A stretch of DNA of 64,000 bases from VAYN01 sp963702075. GTDB taxonomy: Bacteria; Actinomycetota; Thermoleophilia; Solirubrobacterales; 70-9. Made by a program: the position numbers and the translations under genes. Shown in pieces: positions 25,901 to 34,397 of this stretch. Each line of letters starts with the position of its first letter. The stretch's first letter is position 1. The notes under the pieces are model-generated. The model was not told the origin of the DNA. It did not search any database and saw only the letters and a list, made by a program, of their open reading frames with translations. The stretch covers positions 1,178,001 to 1,242,000 of the forward strand of contig OY969703.1 of assembly GCA_963702075.1 (NCBI GenBank), read 5' to 3'.

Positions 25901-27778
25901 ATGGGAGGGACCCGGATCTGCTGCGTCTCGGCGAGCGGGCAAAACGTCTTCTTCGCGGAGATCGTCGAAGCCCTGGCCGCCTCGCTCCGGGAAAGAGGGT
26001 TCGAGGTCGAAGAGTCGATCGACTGCTTTCCGCCGGCCGACGACGACCTCGTCTACCTGTACGTCCCCCACGAGTACCACCCGCTGGTCGAGGAGCTCGC
26101 GCACCCGACGACGGCGCAGCTGAGGCGGTCCGTCGCAATCAACACCGAGCAGCCCGGGACCCAGTGGTTCGACCTCGCCTGCGACATCGCCACCCGCGCG
26201 GGTGGTGTGGTCGACATCAACCTCTTGGGCGTCGAGGAGCTGCAGCGCCGCGGGGTCGCGGCGGAACACGTCCCGCTCGGGCACGTGCCGTCTTGGGACT
26301 GCTGGGGCGGGGAGCGGGAGTCGGAGCGCCCCATCGACCTGCTCTTCCTCGGCGGCTTCTCCGAGCGGCGAGCCCACGTCCTCGCCCGATGCGCCCAAAG
26401 GCCCCTGATCGACCGGGCCGCGATTCACATGACGGAGTCGACCAAGCCGCACCTGGCCAGCAGCACGTCCTTCCTCTCGGGAGAGCGCAAGTGGCGCACG
26501 CTCGCCGAGGCAAAGGTGCTGCTGAACGTGCACCGCACCGCCCTTCCTTACCTGGAGTGGCACCGGGTGATCGGGGCGATCCTGAACGGCTGCGTCGTGG
26601 TCACCGAGCACGTGATCGGCGCCGAGCCGCTGGTCCCCGGCGAGCACTACGTCTCCGCCAACTACGAGGTCCTGCCCGACGTCCTGGAGGGCCTCTTGGC
26701 CGATCCGGAGAGGATGGAGCGGATCCGCCTGGCGGCCTATCGCCGTCTGCGGGAGGAGGTCCCCCTCGCTCGCACCACCGAAGGCCTGGAGCGGGCGATC
26801 GAACGGGCAGCCGCCAATCCGCTGCCCCTGCGCCACACCGAGGCGCCCACGCCGATCCCCCTGCCGATGGCACTGCAGGGTCCGGGACCGGCCTGGGAGG
26901 AGCACTCGCGGCACTTCGGAGAGATGCAGCCCATCCGCATGGCGCTCAAGGACCTGGTGGTCAAGACGCGGGTGCTGGAGCGCAAGCTCGACGGGCTCAC
27001 GCTCGCCGAGCAGCCGGGCGAGGACGTGGTGGAATCGCTCGGCCCCCAGTACACGGCCCCTGCGGTCAGCGTCCTACTGACCCTCCACAACTACGCCGAC
27101 TATGTGGGCGAGGCGCTGCGCAGTGTCGCCGTCAGCGATTTCGAGGAAGAGGTGGAGGTCGTCGTCGTCGACGACGCTTCGACCGACCACTCGGTCGAAG
27201 CGGTGCACGAGAGCTTCGGAGAGCATCCTTGGCTGTCGCTGAAACTGGTGAAGCTGCATCGAAATCGTGGCCTGCCGGCTGCCCGCAACATCGCCGCCGA
27301 GCACGCTGGCAGCGACAACCTCTTCATCCTCGACGCCGACAACTCGCTCCTGCCGCGAGGGCTCGGGCGTCTGAAAGAGGCCCTTGACGCTGACGAGAGC
27401 GCGGGCTTCGCCTACGGCTTGATCCAAGTCTTCGACGGAGCTCGCCCGACCGGCCTGATGAACTGGCTAGCCTGGGACCCGGACAGATTGCGGAACGGCA
27501 ACTACATCGACGCGATGGCCATGGTTCGCCGCTCCGCCCTCGAAGCGGTCGGGGGGTATGCCAGTGATTCCGCTCTCTTCGGCTGGGAGGATTTCGACCT
27601 CTGGATCGCGATGGCCGCGCGGGGCCTGCGCGGGGCTCACGTCAAGGATTTCGTCGCCCGCTACCGGGAAAGCCCGCACTCGATGATCGACCTTGCCAAC
27701 GTCGACACCCTGGCCAGCTGGAGCATGATGATGCGCCGCCATCCTTCCGTCTTCGGCCGCGGTGGAGCTGCCGTTTGA
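25901..27778 (+). CDS. Two-domain glycosyltransferase (GT1/GT4-like plus GT2)
   Basis: 625 aa. Residues about 1-310 form a CgeB/GT-B-like domain: LLNVHRTALPYLEWHRVIGAI and CVVVTEHVIGAEPLVPGEHY resemble the C-terminal half of spore-coat type transferases. Residues about 385-620 are a GT-A family 2 domain with VSVLLTLHNYADYVGEAL, VVVVDDASTDHS, LFILDADNSLLPRG (DxD-like) and GWEDFDLWIAMAARG. Two transferases in one chain suggest stepwise addition of two sugars. Cytoplasmic; donor and acceptor unknown. Confidence 0.88.
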   Translation: MGGTRICCVSASGQNVFFAEIVEALAASLRERGFEVEESIDCFPPADDDLVYLYVPHEYHPLVEELAHPTTAQLRRSVAINTEQPGTQWFDLACDIATRAGGVVDINLLGVEELQRRGVAAEHVPLGHVPSWDCWGGERESERPIDLLFLGGFSERRAHVLARCAQRPLIDRAAIHMTESTKPHLASSTSFLSGERKWRTLAEAKVLLNVHRTALPYLEWHRVIGAILNGCVVVTEHVIGAEPLVPGEHYVSANYEVLPDVLEGLLADPERMERIRLAAYRRLREEVPLARTTEGLERAIERAAANPLPLRHTEAPTPIPLPMALQGPGPAWEEHSRHFGEMQPIRMALKDLVVKTRVLERKLDGLTLAEQPGEDVVESLGPQYTAPAVSVLLTLHNYADYVGEALRSVAVSDFEEEVEVVVVDDASTDHSVEAVHESFGEHPWLSLKLVKLHRNRGLPAARNIAAEHAGSDNLFILDADNSLLPRGLGRLKEALDADESAGFAYGLIQVFDGARPTGLMNWLAWDPDRLRNGNYIDAMAMVRRSALEAVGGYASDSALFGWEDFDLWIAMAARGLRGAHVKDFVARYRESPHSMIDLANVDTLASWSMMMRRHPSVFGRGGAAV

Positions 27779-27798
27779 TTGTGTAAGCTGCCCGCCTC

Positions 27799-28311
27799 GT
27801 GAACCCCCTGTCTTGCCTGCGGCCACTCGCGGTGGTCACGCTTCTCGCCTTGGCCGTAACTGTGTCCGCCTGCGGAAACAGCGAAAGCTCGAGCGGCAGT
27901 ACGAGCGGTGGCTCCACCGAAGCGGTACCGCCTCCGGTGGAAAAGGAATTCGCGGTCAGGCAGGGCGCGACGAAGGGATTCGTCGACAGCGCGAAAGCGG
28001 AAGGAAGCACTGTGGTGCTGACCGGGTGGGCCGCCTCGAGCGATCTCAAGGGTCCGGCTGACTTCGTCGCCGGGAAAGTCGCCAACAAGACCGTGGCAGA
28101 AGCGCTTCCGACCGTGGAACGCGCCGACGTCGCCGCCTTCTACGGGAAGCCGGGCATCAAAAAGAGCGGCTTCGAACTGCGGATCCCGACCTCGAAGCTG
28201 GACTGCTCGAAGCCGGCCGGCGGCTTGAAGGTGTACGGCGTGCTGGACGGCAACGGCAGCACGCTGGAACTGGTCGAAAACACCAAGCCCGAACTCGAAG
28301 CCGCCTGCTAG
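27799..28311 (+). CDS. Hypothetical lipoprotein
   Basis: 170 aa from GTG 27799, with TAAGCT 9 nt upstream. Signal and lipobox LALAVTVSACGN, a Ser/Gly linker, then a compact domain of about 120 aa (VVLTGWAASSDLKGPADFVAG) with two Cys (LDCSKP, terminal AAC) that may form a disulfide. No family assigned. Convergent with the membrane protein gene. Confidence 0.75.
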   Translation: MNPLSCLRPLAVVTLLALAVTVSACGNSESSSGSTSGGSTEAVPPPVEKEFAVRQGATKGFVDSAKAEGSTVVLTGWAASSDLKGPADFVAGKVANKTVAEALPTVERADVAAFYGKPGIKKSGFELRIPTSKLDCSKPAGGLKVYGVLDGNGSTLELVENTKPELEAAC

Positions 28312-28330
28312 CGAGCGTTACCGCTCCCGC

Positions 28331-29989
28331 CTACTCGGCGGGGAAGGCAGGACTGTTGCCGTAGGAACGCAGCGCCTGCAGACACTGCGCGCGCGAATCG
28401 ATCCGCTCGAACTGGCCGTTGGCGGTGTCGACGAAGTACACGGTTCCGTATCGAGAGGCATAAGCACTCGATCCAGGCGGATCCGCCGTCGGGTAGCTGG
28501 CATTGCCCCCGGGCACCAGCTTCGTCGGGAGGCATTCGATGTAGGTGCCTGGGAAGCCGACGTAGCTGCGGATAGTCCGGTCCCCGTACATCAACTGCAC
28601 GCTGTAGGTCATGTCCCAGGTGTTGCCGAAGACGGGAATGCCATCGGCGATCTCGACTGGCTGGCCGAAGGTCCAGATCGTCGTGTGCGACGGCGGATCC
28701 GGCACTGCCGTGCGGACCAGCCCGAGCACTCGCCGGCCTTCTTCGTACCCACTGACGTAACGGCGCGATTCGGTTGCGATCAGCGGCAACCACAGAGCGA
28801 TCAGGAGCGCACTCCCCACGGTTGCGCCGAGGGGGATCAGGCTCCTCCATCTTCGCCCGAGGGCAAGCGTCGCCAAGATCCCGATCGAGCCGTAGAGGAC
28901 GAAGACCCAGCCGAACCCGGGCACCGCGTTGATGCGGTCGGCGATGCCGGGCATGGTCGGCTCGTAGTAGTTGATGCCGGGTACGTAGATCGAATAGCCG
29001 AGAGCGATGACGACGACTCCGGCGGCCAGCAGATAGAGGTAGCGCCGCAGCGCCGACCGACTGCCGTCGGGCCAGGAGCCGCCGCGAAGCGCCCAGACCC
29101 CGCCCCCGGCAAGTGCCGCGACCGCCAGCACCGCCAGCCATTCGGCTCCGGAGAGCGGAAGCAGGCGGTTGCCGAGGAGCCGCGGGGTGCGTTCGACGAT
29201 CTTCCACAGGTGGCTGAGGGCGCCGGAGTCGCTCTGGGCCTGGGCGTGGCTCTGATCCGAGCGCGTCACCAGGAGCGCGATCGGGAGTAGGACCGCCAGG
29301 TCGACACCCCAGCGTTTCGCCGCCACCCTCCAGGGCACCCAAAACCGGTAGAGCAGCACCGAGGCGAGCATCACCGGCAGAGCGACCTCGTAGAGCAGGA
29401 GGCTGGAGGCGAACAGCAGCAATGAGAAACCGTGCAGCAGCTTCGACTTCCGCCCCTCGGCCTCGAATCCCGCGAAGGCGAGGAGGAAGCCGACGATCGC
29501 GAAGGAGATCGCAACCGGAGCGTGCGAGACGGCCATCCAGAAGCGCAGCGACGAAGCTGCTGGGAACACCAACACCAGCACGGCGATCAGGGCGGAGTCG
29601 AGCGGTGGAAGCGAGAGGCGACGCAGCAGCAGGTAGAGCAAGCCCGACATCACGATGTTGGCGGCGAGCTGCCAGATGAACCAGGAGCCCATGTCGCCGC
29701 CGAAGGAGTAGTTGAGGATGGTGCGGTAGACGGCGTTGAGTGGCCGGGTCTGCATCGTGTGCAGTTCGAGGAAATGCCCGACGGTCCCGAAGAAATCGGC
29801 GTGCGGATAGAGCTGGTACCACTCACGCAGCGTCCAGGAGTCGCCGATGAAGCCGCCGTCGACGGCGTGGGGCCCGTAGACCAACGCTCCGATCGCCGTC
29901 AGGGCGAGGACGAGGAGACCTACCCGAACCCCCTCTTTTCGACCGGCGCTGAGAGTCGCCCAAGAGCGCGAGCGGCGCTCTTTACCCAC
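28331..29989 (-). CDS. Multispan membrane protein, possible GT-C glycosyltransferase
   Basis: 552 aa from GTG 29989, chosen because it overlaps the stop of the upstream methyltransferase gene by 8 nt. About ten membrane segments cover residues 15-390; a soluble C-terminal domain of about 120 aa faces outward. The first extracytoplasmic loop has GFIGDSWTLREWYQLYPHAD, with an acidic residue where GT-C enzymes keep their catalytic Asp. GT-C enzymes use lipid-linked sugars. This role is an inference; an O-antigen type flippase or ligase cannot be excluded. Confidence 0.75.
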   Translation of the reverse strand: MGKERRSRSWATLSAGRKEGVRVGLLVLALTAIGALVYGPHAVDGGFIGDSWTLREWYQLYPHADFFGTVGHFLELHTMQTRPLNAVYRTILNYSFGGDMGSWFIWQLAANIVMSGLLYLLLRRLSLPPLDSALIAVLVLVFPAASSLRFWMAVSHAPVAISFAIVGFLLAFAGFEAEGRKSKLLHGFSLLLFASSLLLYEVALPVMLASVLLYRFWVPWRVAAKRWGVDLAVLLPIALLVTRSDQSHAQAQSDSGALSHLWKIVERTPRLLGNRLLPLSGAEWLAVLAVAALAGGGVWALRGGSWPDGSRSALRRYLYLLAAGVVVIALGYSIYVPGINYYEPTMPGIADRINAVPGFGWVFVLYGSIGILATLALGRRWRSLIPLGATVGSALLIALWLPLIATESRRYVSGYEEGRRVLGLVRTAVPDPPSHTTIWTFGQPVEIADGIPVFGNTWDMTYSVQLMYGDRTIRSYVGFPGTYIECLPTKLVPGGNASYPTADPPGSSAYASRYGTVYFVDTANGQFERIDSRAQCLQALRSYGNSPAFPAE

Positions 29990-31166
29990 GAAACCGGAAA
30001 TAGGCTCGGAACCTCCGCAAGGGGGCAGTGAGACGCCAGCTCCGTGAACCCGCGAGCTCGTTGAAGCGCCCCCAGAGCTGGGCGTGTTCCTCGTGCAGCT
30101 CGGCCAGCCGGTGCTTGAGCAAGGGAACCTGGGCCAACTCCTGGTTGCTCTCGAGCAGGCCTCTGCTGGTCTCCTGCAGACGCTCTTCGAGGAGGCGCGC
30201 CTGGGCTTCCGTTTGAGCCAGGAGCCTCTGGGACTCTCGCACTGCGGCGCTGGCGTTGCCCTTGACGTTCTCCAGCTCATCGCCCTTTTCGGCCAGCTGA
30301 CGGCGGGCCCGATCTTCGATCGAGGTAACCGTCGCCAAGGCGTCTTCTCGGGCGGCCTCGATGGCCTTGGCCGACTCCGCCCTCGCCTCGTCGGCTTCGG
30401 CATGGGCGGCGGCGAGCTGCTCGGCCCACCAACGCACCTCGAAGGGAGGCGCTAGTGCGAGGAACCGATCGAGGTTCGGGACCTCGGCATCGCTTGCTGC
30501 GATCAGGCCAAACTGCTCGCGGCCAGGTTCGAGCTCCCGGGTTTGCAGGCGGGTGGCCTGGGGCGTGCCGCCGTTCTGGCCGTTGCTTCTGCCGTTGCCG
30601 AGTTCGATCCCGCTGGCGAGCAGGGCCGCCTGCCGGTGGTACTCGACGTTGCGGAAGTGCTCGCAGACCAGATCGACCAGCTCTCCTGGCTTGTATTCCC
30701 GCACGTGGTGCTCGTTGCCGGGCGGGTAGGCGTCCGGATTCGGAGACGAAAGCAGAAGGACCCCACCGGGCCGTAGGACCCGGTGGAACTCGGCCAGCGC
30801 CGACGGCGCCCCCTCCACGTGCTCGATCGTCTCGAAGCAGACCACCAGGTCGAAGCTCCGATCGTCGAAGTCGAGGCGCTGGACGTCGCCACGCCGAATG
30901 TCTCCGGCCCCGTTGACCCGTCGGCGCGCCTCCTCCACCGCCTCGGCGTCGAGGTCGACGCCGACCACCTCGGCCGCCCCGGCGGAGCTGAGGATCTCGG
31001 TTCCGTAACCAAGCCCGCAGCCGGCATCCAGCACCCTCTTGCCTGTCGCGACCTGCGCGGCCCAGTGGTAGCGCGCCCGGTGCTCGGCATCGATCAGCTT
31101 CCCGGAATCCTCTTCCGGGTCGAACCTCTCCGGATGTTTGTCGATCTCCTGGCCTCCCGAAAGCAT
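29982..31166 (-). CDS. SAM methyltransferase with coiled-coil tail
   Basis: 394 aa from ATG 31166. Methyltransferase about residues 20-200: GKRVLDAGCGLGYGTEIL (motif I), VGVDLDAEAVEEAR (motif II), DLVVCFETIEHVEG (motif IV), FHRVLRPGGVLLLSSPN. Residues about 250-365 are a long Ala/Glu/Arg coiled coil. This layout is like methyltransferases that cap polysaccharide chains and use a coiled coil to measure length. The membrane protein gene overlaps its end. Confidence 0.85.
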   Translation of the reverse strand: MLSGGQEIDKHPERFDPEEDSGKLIDAEHRARYHWAAQVATGKRVLDAGCGLGYGTEILSSAGAAEVVGVDLDAEAVEEARRRVNGAGDIRRGDVQRLDFDDRSFDLVVCFETIEHVEGAPSALAEFHRVLRPGGVLLLSSPNPDAYPPGNEHHVREYKPGELVDLVCEHFRNVEYHRQAALLASGIELGNGRSNGQNGGTPQATRLQTRELEPGREQFGLIAASDAEVPNLDRFLALAPPFEVRWWAEQLAAAHAEADEARAESAKAIEAAREDALATVTSIEDRARRQLAEKGDELENVKGNASAAVRESQRLLAQTEAQARLLEERLQETSRGLLESNQELAQVPLLKHRLAELHEEHAQLWGRFNELAGSRSWRLTAPLRRFRAYFRFRG

Positions 31167-31222
31167 GCGCCTATCCCACCCGCACGCTATACAAATAGGT
31201 GCTGGGACGGAAGGGGTCCGTT

Positions 31223-31318
31223 CGGTCTCAAATAGCTCCCTCTGACATTCCCTCCGGCGATTTGAGACCGATCAATCTCAATGCGCCGATTTCGATCTCT
31301 AGGGACAGAATGAGATCG
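31223..31318. promoter_or_regulatory. Candidate hipBA operators
   Basis: Two inverted repeats lie before hipB. The first has 11-bp perfect arms CGGTCTCAAAT (31223-31233) and ATTTGAGACCG (31260-31270). The second has CGATCTC (31293-31299) and GAGATCG (31312-31318) and overlaps the expected -35 region. Two spaced operators suit autoregulation by a HipB dimer. Confidence 0.55.
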
Positions 31319-31335
31319 ATCGGTCACATCCATGG

Positions 31336-31341
31336 TAGGCT
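31336..31341 (+). promoter_or_regulatory. -10 box of hipBA (leaderless type)
   Basis: TAGGCT, 7 nt before ATG 31349. Confidence 0.6.
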
Positions 31342-31348
31342 GAGAAAT

Positions 31349-31576
31349 ATGAAGCCAGCGAACACCCCATCCGCGCTCGGCGCCGAGATCCGCCTGCGAC
31401 GCAGGGACTTGAGGCTCACCCAGGATGATCTCGCCCTCTCGATCGGTGTCAATCGCAAGGTCATCGGTCAGCTGGAGGGTGGCAAGAAGACCGTCCAGCT
31501 CGATATCGCCTTAAGAGCCGCTCGGGCACTCGGGCTGAACGTCGGAGTGGAGACGCGTGGCGCAGTCGACTCTTGA
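31349..31576 (+). CDS. hipB: HipB-type antitoxin, XRE helix-turn-helix
   Basis: 75 aa from ATG 31349. XRE helix-turn-helix: LRLTQDDLALSIGVNRKVIGQLEGGKKTVQLDIALRAARALGL. It binds DNA upstream and sequesters the HipA kinase encoded next, whose start lies 20 nt inside this gene. Start chosen from the -10 box at 7 nt. Confidence 0.85.
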   Translation: MKPANTPSALGAEIRLRRRDLRLTQDDLALSIGVNRKVIGQLEGGKKTVQLDIALRAARALGLNVGVETRGAVDS

Positions 31577-32798
31577 CGTCCATCTAAGTGGCAGGCTCGC
31601 CGGGTCCCTGTCGCGGAAGGACAACGGCAATCTCCAGTTCCGTTACGAGAAGTCGTACGTGGAGGAGAACGGGCCACCTCTCTCCGTGAACTTGCCGGTC
31701 CGGGAAGAGGCCTTTCCGCACCGCGACTGCCTCGCCTTTTTCGGCAACCTGCTGCCCGAGGAGGACGTGCGGGCCCAGGTTGCCCTGGTGACCGGGATCT
31801 CAGCCGCCAACGATTACAAGCTCCTCGAGCGCTTTGGTGGAGACGTCGCGGGCGCCGTCACCCTGCTTCCGTCCGGTCGGGGCGCGAACGAGAGCGAGCC
31901 TGACGGGCTCGATCTTCTCTCCCCGCAGAGGCTCGATGAGGTCCTGACCCAGTTGCCGCAGCGTCCGCTTGGGGTCGATCAGAAGGGCGAGGTGCGGATG
32001 TCCCTTGCCGGTGCACAGAACAAGCTGCCTGTCGTAGAGGTCGATGGCGTCTTCGCCTTGCCGCACGGCTCGCGTCATCCCACCACCCACATCGTCAAGC
32101 CTCAGCCCGAGCGATTTCCTGGCCTGGTCGCGAACGAGTTCTTCTGCATGCGGCTGGCCGCAGAGGTCGGGCTCAACGTGGCGCCGGTCCAGCGGGCGAC
32201 GACGATTTCCGGCCTGCCCTTCCTTATCGTCACTCGCTTTGACCGCGACCTCACTCGCGAGCCGCCTCGTCGCCTCCACCAAGAGGACTTCTGTCAGGCG
32301 CTCGGCAAGCTCTACGTGGAGAAGTACCAGCACGAAGGCGGGCCGGGTGTGCGCGAGGCAATGCACCTGATCGACGAGGAGTCGACGGCACCTGCTCGCG
32401 ATCGGCAGCAGCTCTGGCTAACGCTGGTTTTCAACGCTTTGATCGGGAACTGCGATGCCCACGGTAAGAACTACTCGCTGCTCTACGACTCCCGTGCTCC
32501 GAGCCTCGCGCCTTTCTACGATCTGCTCTCAACTGCGGTCTACGGTGAGTTGACCACCCAGATGGCGATGTCGATCGACGGCGCAATGCACCTGGATGAG
32601 ATCGACAACCAGGCTTGGGGAAAGCTTGCCGGGCAGGTGGGCTTCGCTTCCCGCTTCCTCGAGGAGCGGATGCTTCCGTTCGTAGGACGGGTGAGCGAGG
32701 CCGCTGCGCGTCTCTCCGCAGAAGATGAATACGGAGAGGAGCCGGTGCAGGAGATCGCCGGTGCGATCCGGGGGCGGGCCGAGCGATTCCAGGCGTAG
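31557..32798 (+). CDS. hipA: HipA-type Ser/Thr kinase toxin
   Basis: 413 aa from GTG 31557. Conserved HipA features: LSVNLPVREEAFP and FFGNLLPEE in the N-terminal subdomain, SLAGAQNKLPVV (P-loop-like), THIVKPQPERFPGLVANEFFCM (ATP Lys), the catalytic loop NCDAHGKNYSLL and YDLLSTAVYG for metal binding. E. coli HipA phosphorylates glutamyl-tRNA synthetase and causes persistence; the target here is unknown. All catalytic residues are present, so the toxin should be active. Confidence 0.92.
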   Translation: MAQSTLDVHLSGRLAGSLSRKDNGNLQFRYEKSYVEENGPPLSVNLPVREEAFPHRDCLAFFGNLLPEEDVRAQVALVTGISAANDYKLLERFGGDVAGAVTLLPSGRGANESEPDGLDLLSPQRLDEVLTQLPQRPLGVDQKGEVRMSLAGAQNKLPVVEVDGVFALPHGSRHPTTHIVKPQPERFPGLVANEFFCMRLAAEVGLNVAPVQRATTISGLPFLIVTRFDRDLTREPPRRLHQEDFCQALGKLYVEKYQHEGGPGVREAMHLIDEESTAPARDRQQLWLTLVFNALIGNCDAHGKNYSLLYDSRAPSLAPFYDLLSTAVYGELTTQMAMSIDGAMHLDEIDNQAWGKLAGQVGFASRFLEERMLPFVGRVSEAAARLSAEDEYGEEPVQEIAGAIRGRAERFQA

Positions 32799-32811
32799 CG
32801 GAGCCGTCGGC

Positions 32812-33789
32812 TCAGTCGCCGCGCCGGCCGTAGAGCCGGTCCTTAGCGGCTAGCAGCACCCGATCGGCGGCGGCGAAGAGGGTGTCGCTGTCGCGGTTGG
32901 TGCTAGCGGCGAGGCCGTAGGAGGCGCCGATCGCGGCGCCGCCCAGCCGGGCCGAGCGGATCTGGTTGGCGACGCGTTCTGCCGCCATGCGGGCGTGGAT
33001 CGCTTCGGTCTCCGGCATTAGGATCGCGAACTCGTCGCCGCCGATGCGGAAGCAGTCGTCGGCGGCGCGGGATTCGTCGAGGATGCGGGCGACCTCGCGG
33101 AGGACGTCGTCGCCGGCGGGGTGGCCGAGCCGATCGTTGACGCCCTTGAAGCCGTCGAGATCGAGGAGGACGAGGGCCAGCGGGCTGCCGGAGCGGGAGG
33201 CGCGGGCAAGCTCGGTCGGGAGGCGCTCCTGGAAGGCGCGGCGGTTGGGAAGACCGGTGAGGGCGTCGCGGCGGCTGTCGCGGGTCTCGGTCTCATAGAG
33301 ATTGGCGTGCGAAAGATGGGCGGCGATCAGCTCGCTCAGCATTTCCAACGTCTCGACGTCGCTGTCGTCGAAGTGGTGAGCCTCCGGCGCGTAGACCTTG
33401 AGCACGCCGATCGTCTCCTCCCGGTGAGACAGCGGCACGCAGATCATCGAGCAGGCGTTGACCCGACGGCAGGCTTCGGAGTCGACCCGCTCGTCGTCGC
33501 CGGTGTCGTCGCTGCGCAGGACCCGGCCCTCGATCACCGAGCGGCCGGAGAGGCTCGCCGCCTTCTGCAGTCGCATCCCGAGGTACGGGGTGGCCTCGCC
33601 GGTGGTCACCGCGTAGACCATCTCGTCGTCTTCGGCGAGCTCGATCAAGCCGGCGCTGGCGCGAGTCAGCTCCTGCGCCCGCTCGGCGATCAACTGCATG
33701 ACCGTCGGGGCGTCGAGGTCGGTGGCGGCGATTTCCGTCTGCGTGCGGATGATCGCCCGCAGCTGCTCGGTCGAGCGAGGGATGCTCAT
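32812..33789 (-). CDS. GAF-GGDEF diguanylate cyclase
   Basis: 325 aa from ATG 33789, with GATAGT 7 nt upstream; GTG 33798 is an alternative start. Residues about 15-150 form a GAF domain; about 160-320 a GGDEF domain with the intact active site RIGGDEF. An inhibitory site RAAD lies exactly five residues before GGDEF, so product feedback is expected. It makes cyclic di-GMP in response to a signal bound by GAF. No membrane segment. Confidence 0.92.
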   Translation of the reverse strand: MSIPRSTEQLRAIIRTQTEIAATDLDAPTVMQLIAERAQELTRASAGLIELAEDDEMVYAVTTGEATPYLGMRLQKAASLSGRSVIEGRVLRSDDTGDDERVDSEACRRVNACSMICVPLSHREETIGVLKVYAPEAHHFDDSDVETLEMLSELIAAHLSHANLYETETRDSRRDALTGLPNRRAFQERLPTELARASRSGSPLALVLLDLDGFKGVNDRLGHPAGDDVLREVARILDESRAADDCFRIGGDEFAILMPETEAIHARMAAERVANQIRSARLGGAAIGASYGLAASTNRDSDTLFAAADRVLLAAKDRLYGRRGD

Positions 33790-33796
33790 GGTTTCC

Positions 33797-33802
33797 ACTA
33801 TC
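33797..33802 (-). promoter_or_regulatory. -10 box of the GAF-GGDEF gene
   Basis: GATAGT on the minus strand, 7 nt before ATG 33789. Confidence 0.45.
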
Positions 33803-33866
33803 GACCCCAGGGCTGCGTTGATTTAGGGGCGGGCCGCGCTTCCCTATCCCTCAATCCGAGGTTGAA

Positions 33867-34289
33867 TCAAGCGGCAACGGCGAGTGGATGCGGCGACTCC
33901 TCCTCGGAGTCGGCCTCCAACTCGCCCTCGCTCGTGGCCTCTCTGTTCTCGGCGGGCAGGCGGTAGAAGTGCTCGGTCGCACCGCGCACCTGCCGCTCGC
34001 GCACCAGTTCGATCAAGCCCGATTTCGCGAGCTCGGTGACGTGGTAGTTCGTGTTGCTGAGGGGGATCTGCAGCTCGCGGCTGAGATCGCTGGGGGAGAG
34101 GACGCGGCCGCCGTCGATGCCGAGGATTTCGAGGATCGAAACGCGGAGCGGGTGGGCCGTCGCCCGCGCCAGCTGCTCCCAGTCGACCGGGATCGACGAG
34201 CGGCCTGGTCGTCCGTTTTGCGCTGCATTCACCGAGATTTGGGGGCCCTCGGAGTGACCGTTGGGGGAATGTCCGTTTTGGGTTGGCAT
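33867..34289 (-). CDS. ArsR-like winged-helix regulator
   Basis: 140 aa from ATG 34289. Winged helix: LARATAHPLRVSILEILG, LSPSDLSRELQIPLSNTNYHVTELAKSGLIELV, then a wing with RGATEHFYRL. A disordered N-terminus of about 35 aa and an acidic tail flank it. No metal-binding Cys pair is seen. It is divergent from the first giant secreted protein and may control that cluster. Confidence 0.85.
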   Translation of the reverse strand: MPTQNGHSPNGHSEGPQISVNAAQNGRPGRSSIPVDWEQLARATAHPLRVSILEILGIDGGRVLSPSDLSRELQIPLSNTNYHVTELAKSGLIELVRERQVRGATEHFYRLPAENREATSEGELEADSEEESPHPLAVAA

Positions 34290-34295
34290 GCCGCA

Positions 34296-34301
34296 ATATT
34301 A
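34296..34301 (-). promoter_or_regulatory. -10 box of winged-helix gene (leaderless type)
   Basis: TAATAT on the minus strand, 6 nt before ATG 34289. Confidence 0.5.
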
Positions 34302-34310
34302 CCCAAAATT

Positions 34311-34377
34311 GTTGATTCAACTCATTACTTTCGGGTAGAACATCCGCTGAATACCTGTATCGGGACCTGTATCGGGA
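34311..34377. promoter_or_regulatory. Control region of giant-protein cluster
   Basis: A perfect palindrome GTTGATTCAAC (34311-34321) is followed by an exact tandem repeat of CCTGTATCGGGA (34354-34365, 34366-34377). The repeat ends 20 nt before ATG 34398. The palindrome is a candidate site for the adjacent regulator. Confidence 0.45.
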
Positions 34378-34397
34378 AGAACTCAGGAGGAGCTTGG

